Shown here: positions 1 to 10,400 of the stretch, one piece after another | Layout: every line of letters starts with the position of its first letter | Numbering within the stretch: the first letter of the stretch is position 1 | Assembly (NCBI GenBank): GCA_965227645.1 | Contig: OZ245773.1 | Span: forward strand, 434,001-498,000 | DNA: 64,000 nucleotides | Reading direction: 5' to 3' | Source: Flavimaribacter sp024343425 | Lineage (GTDB): Bacteria > Pseudomonadota > Alphaproteobacteria > Rhizobiales > Rhizobiaceae | The notes under the pieces: model-generated | Seen by the model: the letters and a program-made list of their open reading frames with translations, nothing else | Told to the model about the DNA's origin: nothing | Database searches by the model: none | Translations under genes and position numbers: made by a program

Positions 1-191
1 CGGCCGACATCGTCGGCGTCGGCTGCGTTGCAGGAAATCGTCTGGGCCCCTGTTTCCGACGCGAGCGTTGCAATCTTCTCGATGTTTCTCGCCGCCAGCA
101 AGAGACGATATCCGTTCGCGTGCAACAGGCGGGCGACAGACGCGGACAATCCGTCGCCGACGCCGACGATCAGCGCTGTTCTTCTGGTCAT
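1..191 (-). CDS. Short-chain dehydrogenase/reductase, N-terminal fragment
   Basis: The reverse strand from an ATG at 191 reads MTRRTALIVGVGDGLSASVA and continues open to the window edge, so only the first 63 or so residues are present. The beta-strand followed by the glycine-rich GVGDGLSASVA loop and a second strand (RLLLAARN) is the nucleotide-binding start of an SDR-type Rossmann fold. The gene is divergent from the MFS gene that starts at 294, and the two share a 102-bp intergenic region. The substrate cannot be told. The fold is seen; the class is inferred because the catalytic Tyr-Lys region lies outside the window. Confidence 0.75.
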   Translation of the reverse strand, partial: MTRRTALIVGVGDGLSASVARLLHANGYRLLLAARNIEKIATLASETGAQTISCNAADADDVG

Positions 192-293
192 GCTGATAAC
201 CTCCGGTTTTACTGTTTACAGATAGGAACTTGTTGCGGATGCGCCAGAACTGCGGAAATAATACACCACAGTTTATGAGGGGACTTCTTCGCC

Positions 294-1664
294 ATGGCAG
301 TGTCAGACGCAAGGCCGGACAGCCGGAAATGGTGGATGCTTGCCGCGATGGGAGGCGTCATCGGCATCATACTCCTCGACGAAACAGTGGTCGGCGTGGC
401 GCTGCCGACGATACGCCGCGACCTCGCCATGTCGGAAGGCGCGTCGCATTGGGCGATCAACGCCTATTTGCTCGTCTTCGCGTCGCTGGCCGCCGCCGGC
501 GGCAAGCTCGGCGATATTCTGGGCCATCGAAGGCTGTTCCTTGCGAGCCTCGCGGTATTCGCCCTGTCGTCGCTTGCCTGCGGATTTTCAGAGAGCGGAA
601 CCTGGCTGATCGCAGCCCGCGCCATCCAGGGCGTCGGCGCCGCCGCGATCTTCCCGTTGTCCATGGCGCTCGCCACGATGCCTTTCCCGCCGGAAGAGAG
701 GGGAACGGCGCTTGGCGTCTACGGCGCGATCGGCACGACATTCCTGGCGCTCGGCCCGCTCATCGGCGGATTCTTCACCGATATTCTGTCCTGGCGATGG
801 ATATTCTGGATCAATCTTCCGGTCGTGGTGTTCGTGGCGGGTATTGTCGCCGCAGGAGGGCGCGAGACGCCGAAAGGGCTGAATACGGGACCATTTGACG
901 CCCTTGGCCTCGCCAGTCTTGTCACATGCGTGTGCGTTTTGACCTTCGGCCTGATGGAGGCGCCGAAGCTCGGCTGGTTGAGCCCGGCGATCCTCTCGTT
1001 CTTCGCAATCGGCTTGCTGGCGGCCGCGACGTTCATCATGGTCGAGCGGCGCAGTGCCGCGCCGCTGATCGAGATCGATCTCTTCGCCAATTCAGGGTTC
1101 GCCTTGTGCAATCTGGTGATCTTCATGGCGCAGTTCAGCAAGATGGCGATGATCGTCTTCGGCGCGGTGTTCCTTCAGACCGAATTGCACATGAGCCCCT
1201 TCATGGCGGGTCTGGCGCTGCTTCTCGCGGTCGGCCCGGTGCCGATACTGGCGGGACCGTCGGGCCGACTGGCCGACCGCTTCGGAGCAAGGCCGCTGAT
1301 CCTGTTCGCACTGGTCGCCGTGACGGCCGGACTTGTCTGGGTCGGACTGACGATGGATCGCGACAGTTACTTCCTGCTTGTTCCCGGCCTGCTGTGCTGG
1401 GGCGTTGGCGTCACGTTCATATTCGCGCCGCCAAGGAGCGCCGCGATGAAGATGACGCCTCCGGAAAAACATGGTCAGGTCGGCGGAATCGTGATGAGCG
1501 CTCAGCTGCTGGGCGGCACGTTCGGCGTGGCCTATTGCAGCGCGCTGTTTTCCATGTCGAAAAGCTTTCCTGCGGTTTTCCTGGGCAACGCCGCCGTCTC
1601 CGCCGTCATCCTGCTGCTTGCGTTCCTCTACATGAAAGACGACAAGCGCAAGACAGAGGACTGA
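294..1664 (+). CDS. MFS drug-type exporter (DHA2/EmrB-QacA-like)
   Basis: This 456-residue protein is almost entirely hydrophobic helices. Features of the drug:H+ antiporter branch of the major facilitator superfamily are visible: LDETVVGVALPTI in helix 1 (DHA2 motif D1 is LDxTxVNVALP) and GGKLGDILGHRR in the loop between helices 2 and 3 (MFS motif A). RAIQGVGAAAIFPLSMAL is motif B and LGPLIGG is motif C. The length fits a 12- to 14-helix transporter in the inner membrane. The ATG at 294 has a GAGGGG ribosome site about 10 bases upstream. It runs head-to-head with the SDR at 191 and ends 5 bases from the convergent hydrolase at 1670. The substrate is unknown; multidrug or small-metabolite export is the family expectation. 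Confidence 0.88.
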   Translation: MAVSDARPDSRKWWMLAAMGGVIGIILLDETVVGVALPTIRRDLAMSEGASHWAINAYLLVFASLAAAGGKLGDILGHRRLFLASLAVFALSSLACGFSESGTWLIAARAIQGVGAAAIFPLSMALATMPFPPEERGTALGVYGAIGTTFLALGPLIGGFFTDILSWRWIFWINLPVVVFVAGIVAAGGRETPKGLNTGPFDALGLASLVTCVCVLTFGLMEAPKLGWLSPAILSFFAIGLLAAATFIMVERRSAAPLIEIDLFANSGFALCNLVIFMAQFSKMAMIVFGAVFLQTELHMSPFMAGLALLLAVGPVPILAGPSGRLADRFGARPLILFALVAVTAGLVWVGLTMDRDSYFLLVPGLLCWGVGVTFIFAPPRSAAMKMTPPEKHGQVGGIVMSAQLLGGTFGVAYCSALFSMSKSFPAVFLGNAAVSAVILLLAFLYMKDDKRKTED

Positions 1665-1669
1665 CCCGT

Positions 1670-2698
1670 TCACCAGGCGGTTTTCAGCCAGCGCGACATG
1701 GCGCGCTGGCACTCGATTCCTTCAGGAATGGCGCGGCTGAAACTGACGAAACCGTGGATCTGTCCATCATAGACGAGATGATGGACGTCGATCCCGTCCG
1801 CCTGCAGCCTGTCGGCATAGGCGGCCCCCTCGTCGCGCAAGGGGTCGAAACCCGCCGTTACGATGCACGCTTTCGCAAGGCCCGCGAGATCTGCCCGTAT
1901 GGCGGGCGAGGCGCGCGGATCCTGCATGTCTTCTCTATTCTCAAGATAGAGATCGACAATCCACATACCCCGGTCGCGCGGAATAATGTAGGCGTTCTCC
2001 AGTTCCTCCATGGATTGGCTCGTCATACTGGAATCAAGCGACGGATAAATGAGAAGCTGCAGCGCGGGCGGCTCAAAGTTCCGGTCCAGCGCCTGTTGTG
2101 AGACGACAGCGGCGAAATTGCCGCCTGCGCTGTCGCCGCCGACGCCAACCCTGGAGGCATCGCCGCCCAGGCCTTCGGCGTTCCGTCGAACCCACCGATA
2201 GGCTGCGATCGCGTCTTCCACGCCTGCCGGAAACTTGTGCTCCGGCGCCAGCCTGTAGTCGACCGAAACGACGATGCAGCCGGACCATTTGGCGAGCCTG
2301 GCGCACAGGCCGTCATGGGAATCGCAATTGCCCTGGAACCATCCGCCGCCATGATAGAATACGAGGATCGGCAAGAGGCCAGCCTCCCTGGGGTGGTCGC
2401 TATAAAGCCGCGCCGGTATGGGTCCTTCCGCTCCTGCGACTGTGATGTCTTTCTTGCGGAGCAGCGGCGGCGCGGGCTCATCGAAGACGTCGACGATTTT
2501 CTGCGCCTGTTTGCGAATCTCGGCGATTGTCGGGGGACGATCGCTTTGCACAGCCCTTGAGAGGCGACCGAAGGCCTGCGCCTTCGCGTCCATGACGCGA
2601 TGTCCCAGTTTTTCTCTTCTTCCGGCGTACAGCAAACGGACAATCGGGGCGGGGAGGCGCGTCGGGATATAGGCCGCCAGAGCGGATGGTTTCATCAT
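1670..2698 (-). CDS. Alpha/beta hydrolase, hormone-sensitive lipase (HSL/Est) family
   Basis: The 342-residue protein has the HSL-family oxyanion motif HGGGW (near residue 114), the nucleophile elbow GDSAGG (near 188), an acidic residue in the FDPLRDEG segment and a C-terminal His in GQIHGF. These make the expected Ser-Asp-His triad for carboxylester or lipid-ester hydrolysis. No signal peptide is evident, so a cytoplasmic location is likely. It begins 6 bases after the stop of the adenylate cyclase and is probably the last gene of that operon. Why an esterase follows a cyclase is not clear from sequence; it may be a passenger. The 3-prime end faces the MFS gene. Confidence 0.88.
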   Translation of the reverse strand: MMKPSALAAYIPTRLPAPIVRLLYAGRREKLGHRVMDAKAQAFGRLSRAVQSDRPPTIAEIRKQAQKIVDVFDEPAPPLLRKKDITVAGAEGPIPARLYSDHPREAGLLPILVFYHGGGWFQGNCDSHDGLCARLAKWSGCIVVSVDYRLAPEHKFPAGVEDAIAAYRWVRRNAEGLGGDASRVGVGGDSAGGNFAAVVSQQALDRNFEPPALQLLIYPSLDSSMTSQSMEELENAYIIPRDRGMWIVDLYLENREDMQDPRASPAIRADLAGLAKACIVTAGFDPLRDEGAAYADRLQADGIDVHHLVYDGQIHGFVSFSRAIPEGIECQRAMSRWLKTAW

Positions 2699-2704
2699 GC
2701 TTTG

Positions 2705-4435
2705 CTAGGCCGCGTCCGACTCGGATTTCCCGGGACCGTCGTAGACGAAGACCTCGATCCGGTCTTTCTTTCCCTTCACGGCGATCGGCTCGATCCGGCG
2801 CGCCTGGCTGGTCAATTTGGCCGGCAACTGTTCGTGGACATTACGCGAGATCCAGGTCTCGTCCGGTCCGGCCTGACCGCAGAGGCGGGCGGCCAGATTG
2901 ACGTGGTCGCCAAGCACCGTGAAGTCCTTGCGCTGGTTGCTGCCCATGGCGCCGACAACCACTTCGCCGACATTGACGCCGATGCCGATTCTCAAATCCG
3001 CCTTGGAGGTGAGGCGCATTTGTTCCATGACCTGCATAATTGCGAGCGAACACTCGACCGCATGTTTCGACTGGTTGGCGCCCCCGAAGACAGCCATGAT
3101 CTCGTCGCCGACGAATTTGTCGATGTCGCCGTGATTGGCGACCACGATGTCCGTGATCCTCTGGAAGTAGCTGTTGAGAACCTCGACCACTTCTTCGGGC
3201 TCACGGGTTTCGGAAAAGGCGGTGTAGCCGCGGATATCGGCAAACAGGATCGCCACGCTGCGACGTTCGCCGCCAAGGGAGACCTCGCGGTCGGAACTGC
3301 CGCTGATCGCCTTCATCGTGCCTTGCGACACGAATTTCTGCAATTCGAACCGTTCGGCCAGTTGCACGATCATCTCGTTGAAGCGCTTCGCGAGATCCCC
3401 GATTTCGTCGCGGGAGCGGACATTGTCGACCCTGACGTCCAGATTGCCCTTCGCGATTTCGATCGCCGCCTCGCCGATGTGGAGGATCGGGCGTGAAATC
3501 CTGAGCGCGAAGAAGGCGGCGCCGAGCATGGCCACGGCGACGCCGATGCCGAGCCACTGCAACAGGCTTCGGATCATGTCCCTGATCGGGGCATAGGCGT
3601 CGGCCTCGGATTTTTCGACTACGACCGCCCAGGGCAATGCTCTCGCAAGGGTGATCGCGCCGAGCGAAATCGACCCGTCGGTGAGCTCAAACGGTTCGAC
3701 GGCGATGACAGCCTGTCTGGACGACAGCATCTGCTGCGCCATCGCCGATACGCTTTCGTGGTCGTACTCGCCCTCGGTCGTGCCATAGACGATATTGCCT
3801 TCGCCGTTGATGACATGAATGGCGCCGGTGCGGGCAAAGGGGTGCTTGGTGATGAAGCGTTTCAGGCGTTCCAGATTGATGCGCGCGTAGAGGATCGCAT
3901 TCCTGCCGCCGATGCCGCCCGGAATGGGCAGGCTCGCCGTCGCCAGCCAGTCGCCGGTTTCAGCGATAAATTCGACATTGGTCGCCCTCTGCGACGATTC
4001 CGTCTGTGGTTGGACGTCTTCGGGGTCGACCTGAAGAATGCTGACGGGATCCTCGAAATGTTCCGCCAGCGTGCGGACATAGGCTTCCTGCGAGACAACG
4101 ATCGGCCGCGGCGCGCCCTCTATGTCGACCTGCAGGGAGACCACGTCCGGAAGGTCGGCGATTCCCTGTTTGAGGAGCGTGATCTTGGAGCGGGAATCCA
4201 GCGTTTCTCCGCCGATCGCATTGCGGATGAGATCGAGCGGCACAAAGAGCGAATATTCGAAGAAGGCGTTGAATTCGTTGGTGACCTGACGCGCGGTGCT
4301 GACAAGCTGCTCGTTGGCGGCGCTCTTCAATTCGTCGCGGGCCACGCGAATGATCGACTGGCCCGCGACCACGAGCGGCAGCACCGCGATCAGCGCTGCG
4401 AAGATCATCATTTTGGAACGAAGGTTAAAACGCAT
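2705..4435 (-). CDS. Membrane class III adenylate cyclase with periplasmic sensor and HAMP
   Basis: The 576-residue protein has an N-terminal membrane helix (about 8-27), a Cache-like extracytoplasmic region (about 30-285), a second helix (about 293-312), a HAMP linker (about 313-368) and a catalytic domain (about 390-565). Catalytic residues are intact. Metal-binding Asp are in FADIRGYT (D400) and GDEIMAVFG (D444). Lys440 in DKFVGDE and Thr506 in FTVLGD are the ATP-specifying pair, and Asn513 and Arg517 in NLAAR are the transition-state residues. It should therefore make cAMP, gated by an envelope signal. It lies 36 bases downstream of the 2112-aa PKD gene and 6 bases before the hydrolase. 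A cyclic-nucleotide-binding protein is encoded about 12 kb upstream on the same strand (16338-16817). Confidence 0.9.
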   Translation of the reverse strand: MRFNLRSKMMIFAALIAVLPLVVAGQSIIRVARDELKSAANEQLVSTARQVTNEFNAFFEYSLFVPLDLIRNAIGGETLDSRSKITLLKQGIADLPDVVSLQVDIEGAPRPIVVSQEAYVRTLAEHFEDPVSILQVDPEDVQPQTESSQRATNVEFIAETGDWLATASLPIPGGIGGRNAILYARINLERLKRFITKHPFARTGAIHVINGEGNIVYGTTEGEYDHESVSAMAQQMLSSRQAVIAVEPFELTDGSISLGAITLARALPWAVVVEKSEADAYAPIRDMIRSLLQWLGIGVAVAMLGAAFFALRISRPILHIGEAAIEIAKGNLDVRVDNVRSRDEIGDLAKRFNEMIVQLAERFELQKFVSQGTMKAISGSSDREVSLGGERRSVAILFADIRGYTAFSETREPEEVVEVLNSYFQRITDIVVANHGDIDKFVGDEIMAVFGGANQSKHAVECSLAIMQVMEQMRLTSKADLRIGIGVNVGEVVVGAMGSNQRKDFTVLGDHVNLAARLCGQAGPDETWISRNVHEQLPAKLTSQARRIEPIAVKGKKDRIEVFVYDGPGKSESDAA

Positions 4436-4471
4436 CGTCTGCCCGGTTCTGATTCAGGAAGGACAACGGTT

Positions 4472-7400
4472 TTACTCCAGGTGCGACAGCGTTGTCGACG
4501 CTTCCCTCGTCCTGGTCCGTATCGTCATGACATCCGTGGAAATGCTGCAGGCCAGACCATGGGGATCTCCCGCGGTCAACTCCACCTCCACGACGCCCGG
4601 TTCACTGAATTCCACGCGGGCTTTTTCACCATCAAGCTCCAGCCCGTTGGACAGGATCCAGTAATATTCGAGATGATCGCCGTCTGCGTCGGTGGACCGG
4701 CCGGCGTCAAGGACAAGAGAATCGTGAGCGCCGCCGATAAGAAGGTCGATATCCGGTCCGGCGTCGGCGACCGGCGGCGCATTGACGAAAATCTCCACGG
4801 CCTGTTCTGTGGCCGCGCACTGCGAGCCGGTCGCATCCGTCACTGTCAGGACGGCGCGATAGGAACCGGGTTCGCCATAGCTGTGTTCCGCGGTTGGCCC
4901 TTCGGCGACAGTTCCGTCTCCGAAGTCCCAGTGATAGGCGATTGCTTCGCCATCGGGATCGAAGGACCGGGATGCCTCAAATACAATGTCTTCGCCAGCG
5001 CAGGTCTTGCGAACGACGTCGATGATTGCGACCGGCGGCCGATTGATGGTTATGCTGCGCGAAACGGGTGTCTGCAGCACTTCACCCGCGCGCTCGACCG
5101 GCAGGATTGCGTTGACCGAATAGACGCCGGATTTTGCATAGGCGTGGGCGGCGGTTTCGCCTTCAGCGCCGCTTCCGTCGCCGAAGGTCCAGGCCGCGCG
5201 GCTGCTGTCGGCTCCTTCCGGCAAATTGGTGAGCGCGAAAGGCGCGGGCTCGCCGACGCAGGCGATCGCCGGGCCGTCGATCTCGCTTGCCGGCGCCGGC
5301 AGGACCGTCACCTCGAAGAGCGCTTCGTCGGCTGCGTTGGCAAGGCCTGTTCCGTCGTCCACCTTGAGAGTGACTGCGTAGAGACCCGGCTCTCGCCAGA
5401 TATGGCGAATTTCAACACCCGAGGCGACGTCGCCGTCGCCGAGATTCCAGGCATATTCCGAGATGCCTCCGTCGGGATCGGACGACCCGGCGCCGCTGAG
5501 CACGAGTGGCTTGTTGACCTCGATAACCGGCGCCGCGTCGATCTGCGCCATGGGCGCTGCGTTGACCGTCACCAGATGGATCGTTTCTGTGCTGGCGCAG
5601 CCGCCGAGATCCTCCGTCGCGCTGGCCTGCAGCCGGACATGATAGAGGCCCGGCTTTTCGAAGACATGGCTGACCTTGCCGCCTGAAGCGACCAGTCCGT
5701 CGCCGAAATCCCATTCATAGGCGGCGATGACGCCGCCTTCGAGGCTCGAGCCGAACCCGTCAAACGTCACCTCTTCTCCGGCGGCGACCGATGTCGGGCC
5801 ATTGACGACTGCAACCGGCGCCTGAAGGACCGTCACCTGAATGTCGTCGGTGGAGATTGGCGAACAGAGCCCCAGATTGTCACCTTCGATCTGCAGGGAA
5901 ACGCGATAGACGCCGGCGTCGTAGTAAATGTGTTCGGGCCGGTCGCCGCCGCCGGTCTGGCCGTCTCCGAAGTCCCATGAGAAACGGTTGACGACGCCGT
6001 CCACGTCGCTCGATTCCGTACCGTCGAAACGAATGGGAGTCCCCGCGCACACTTCGATGTCCGCGCCGGCATGGGCCTCCGGCGCCGGCAAGACCGTCAT
6101 CAGCGCCTCGTCGGAATGGGTCGCGTTGGCGAGACCCGATTCATCGCGCACGGAAAGGCGGACCCTGAAGACGCCCGGATCTTCGTAGACCTTGGTCGGA
6201 TTGATGATGGTCGACGTGTTTCCGTCGCCGAAATCCCATTCATACAGGAGAAGGCCGTTGTCCGGATCGACGGAGGAGCTCGCGTCGAAGACGAATATGT
6301 CGCCGACGCAGGCCTGCTTATCATCTCCCGCAACGGCGACCGGCGTCCGGTTGATCGAAACGGTCAGGGCGTCGGTGTCGGTCGAGTTGGCGAGGCCGCG
6401 CCCGTCGTCTGTCGTCAGCAGCACTGGATAGACGCCGCCTGTTTCATAAACATGCTCGACCTCGGCGCCGGCGGCTTTCGACCCATCGCCGAAATCCCAC
6501 ATATAGGTCAGGCCGTCATTGTCCGGATCGGCTGAGGCCCCGGCGTTGAAGACGATGCGCAGTTGGTCGCTGACGATGTCATGACCTGCTTCCGCGACCG
6601 GTTCGTGGTTCACCTCGACCGTAAGTTCGTCCTGAGCCGTGCGGTTCGAAGCGATGCTGTCGTCCGTCACGGTCAGCGTGATCGTGTAAATCCCAGGTTC
6701 CTCGAAACTGTGTTCGACCGTTTCGCCTTCCAGCGTCTCCTCGGTGTTCTGGATATCCCAACGCCAGCTGGTGATCGAGCCGTCCCGGTCGGTGGAGCCG
6801 GCGCCCGACAGGATGAAGGCCTCGCCCGGAGCGACCGAAAGATCCGGACCGGCTTCGGCCGTCGGCTGGTCGTTCACGGTGATGAGGATCTGCGAAAAAT
6901 CGGTCGCTTCCTCGTGGCCTGTGTCGTCATAGATGCGCAGTTCCACCGAATAGTAGCCCGGCGTCGAGAATGCGTGGCTGACGACGTCTCCCTGGGCTTC
7001 ATTTCCGTCGCGGAAATTCCACAGATAGCGGGCGATTTCGCCGTCCGGGTCGCTAGATCGACGCCCGTCGAAAGTCAGTGTTTCGCCGGGAGCCGTCACC
7101 ACGTCGAAACCGGCGTCGGCGACCGGGAGAGCGTTGACGATCACCGTCATCGTATCCGACGCGTCGTTGCGGATGGTGCCGGAACTGTCGACGATATAGA
7201 GGCCGACGTCATAGACGCCGGGAGCGCGATAGGTGTGGGCGACCATTTGCCCGGTTCCGCGCTGGCCGTCGCCGAAATCCCATTCGTAGGAAATGATCTC
7301 GCCGTCCAGGTCATAGGATTGCGACGCGTCGAAGATGACTTCGGATGCGGTGACGTGCTGGTCCGGACCGGCCTCGGCGACCGGCGGTTCGTTGATGACA

Positions 7401-10400
7401 ATGGTCCGTTCGCTGATGGAATTCTGGTTTTCCAGTCCGGAGTCGTCACGGATTGTCAGCCGCGCCACATAGGTTCCGGATTTTTCGTAGAGATGACTGA
7501 CCTCGCGGCCGGTGGCGGTGTTTCCGTCGCCGAAATCCCATTCGTAGGAGAGGATGTTTCCGTCCGGGTCTTCCGACTCGGCCGCGGAGAATTCGATTGC
7601 TTCGTCGATCGCCGCCGGCCGGTCTTTCGGAACCCTTGCGACCGGCATGGTGTTGGGACGGTCGTTGACGGTGACCGTGAGGTTGTCGCTGCCGGACGCA
7701 TTGGCCTGTCCGGAGTTGTCGGTCACGGTCAGGACGACCTCATAGGTTCCCGGATCGAAATAGGCGATGGATCGTTTCTGACCGATCGCCGTCTTGCCGT
7801 TCCCGAAATCCCAGTGGTAGGAGACGATGCTGCTGTCGGCGTCGGTCGACGCGCCGCCGTCGAAATCGACCCGTTCGCCGACAATCGCGGTGATGTCGGC
7901 TCCCGCCTCGGCGATTGGCGCTTCGTTGGGCTTTTTCTCGACATAGACCTTGAAATCGCGCACCGTGACGCCGCTCGGAAGCCCGGAATCGTCGGTCAGC
8001 GTGAGCGAGCCTTCATAGACGCCCGGCCGATCGTAGACGTGGTCGACGACCGGCCTGTGCGATGCGCCGCCATCGCCGAAGTCCCAGGCGAAACTGATGA
8101 TGTTGCCGTCCGGATCCTGCGCTGCGCTCGCGTCGAACTGGTGCGGGACCTTGGTCTTCAGACGCAGCGTTTGCGGAATATCGGATCGAGGCGCCTCGTT
8201 GGGCGCATGGGTGACTGCGACCGTGAACTGCCTGGCGGTGACGGCGCCGCGAAGTCCGGAATCGTCGCTGACAATCACGCTGACGAGATAGTCGCCCGGT
8301 TCGGCGTAGCTGTGAAAGGCGGTCTTGCCGGAGGCCACGCCGCCATCGCCGAAATCCCAGTCCACGGACATCAGATTGCCGTCGACGTCGATCGAGGCGG
8401 ATGCGTCGAATTCGATGATCTCGTTCACGAAAGCCGCGCGGTCGCCGCCGGCGGTCACGATGGGTGACTGGTTGTCGCGATTGGCGACGACGATGGTGAA
8501 AGAGGCGGCGGATGTGGCGTTCTCGCGACCGGAATCGTCGGTAACCTCGAGCGTCACCGTATAGGCGCCCGGCTTGTGATAGGCGTGATCGACCGTGAGA
8601 CGGTCGCCGACCTGTCCGTCGCCGAAATCCCATCTGTAGTCGAGGATGGAGCCATCGGCGTCGCTGGACGCCGAGCCGTCGAAGGTCACGATCTCGCCGA
8701 CCAGCGCCTGCCGGTCGCCGCCGGGATCCGCTACCGGCGCGATATTGCCGGGATCCGGCACGGAGATCGTCTTCGTGATTTCCGTCACCGCGTTGCCGAG
8801 GTTGGAATCGTCCGTCAGCTTGAGCGTGACCGTATAGTCGCCGGGATCGCGGAACATGTGTTTGAATGCGGTCTTGTCGGTCGTCACACCGTCGCTGAAC
8901 GACCATTCGATGGCTGTGATTTCGCCGTCGCTGTCGAAAGCGCCGGAAGCATCGAAAATCTCCGGCGTGTTCGGCTGCATCATGTCGGGAATGACAGCGG
9001 CCGCGCCATCCGGTGAGGCATTGACGAAAACGCTGGACGTATCGGTTGAAATGCTGTTTTCCGCGCCTTTCCCGTCATCGACGCGCAATGAGACGGCGTA
9101 TGTTCCCGGCTTTTGGTAGGTGTGTTCGACCTTCGCGCCTGTCGCCGTTGCGCCGTCGCCGAAATCCCATGCAAATTGATGCGTATCGCCGTCGGGGCCC
9201 GTCGGATCGCCTGCGTCAAATGCGATCACATCGCCGAAGGCTATCCGGCGATCGCCGCCCGTTTCGGCGAGCGGTTTTGCATTGACTGTGACCTGGTGCG
9301 TCACAGAGGTGCTGTCGCAGGGGTTGCCGGCGGAATCCGTGACGGTCAGTTCAACCGTGAAGACGCCGTGATTTTCATATATGTAGACGGGTTTGCCGAA
9401 ATCCGGATCGCCTTCGTTCTGGACGACTTCTCCGCCATCGCCCATGCGCCAGTGATATCGGCTTATATGGTTGCCGTTGGGGCGGGGTTGCGTTGTCGAA
9501 CCGGTTCCGTCGAAAAGGACGTCTGCGCCCTGGGCTACGAGGATCGGCGCTTCGAGGCGCGCGACCGGCGGCGGCTTGACGAAGAACGAGAAGTCGGTTG
9601 CGCTCCCGCTGGCGATCATGCCGCTCTCATTGAACACCTCGAGCCGCGCAGGATAGTCGCCCGGCTCTTCGAAGCTTTGCTGTATTTCCGCTCCGGAAAG
9701 CAACTCGTCGCCGTCGTTCAGTCGCCAGCTCCAGGCGAGTGGTCCGCCTCTCGGATCGAGCGACGCGGAAGCGTCGAACGTCATGTCGCCGCACACGCCT
9801 GGCTGCAGATTGAATGCAGCTTCGGGTCGCGGGTAGGGCGCAAAGACACGCAGCGGCAATTCGATGGCGACCGGCTGTTCGACTGCGTCGTCGCCGTTGA
9901 CCGGCGCACCGATGAACACCGTGACGTCGTTGGGCGTTTCGCCGCCTTCCGCCATGGTGACGGAGCCCATGCGGCCCGGCTCCGAGGCGTCAAGCTCCAC
10001 GCGGCTTCTGCTCCACTCGCTCTTGCGCGAAGCGTCGATTGGAACGGTGCGGAAGCGGCCCGCATAGGCGACATGGCCGCCGGCGGAATCATAGTTTTCC
10101 ACGACAAGCGATTTGGCGCTGTCCGGTATCCGAAAGCGCAGTTCGACGAATGTGCCCCTGCGAGAGACCTGGAAGGTTGGCATGTAGCTGTAGATCTCGA
10201 GAGCGTCCGGCTGGACGTTGCCGGTTTCCGAGGTGCTGACGGCGACATCGAAGACGTTGCCTCCGTCGCCGTCGACGCCTTCGACGGCCAGCACGAACTC
10301 CCGGCGGCCATCGCCTGTCGGCTTGCCGTCTTCGGAGTCGAACACGAAGAGCCCCTGCCAGGTGTCGTCAATGTCCGGGTCTGTCCCGAACTCGACGGAG

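Noticed and set aside
3758..9016. Long plus-strand frames of 642 and 634 aa over the PKD gene
   Set aside because: Repetitive AEIPxxGxD-like peptides arise as the antisense of the WDFGDG codons; the PKD reading has a signal peptide, motifs and operon spacing.
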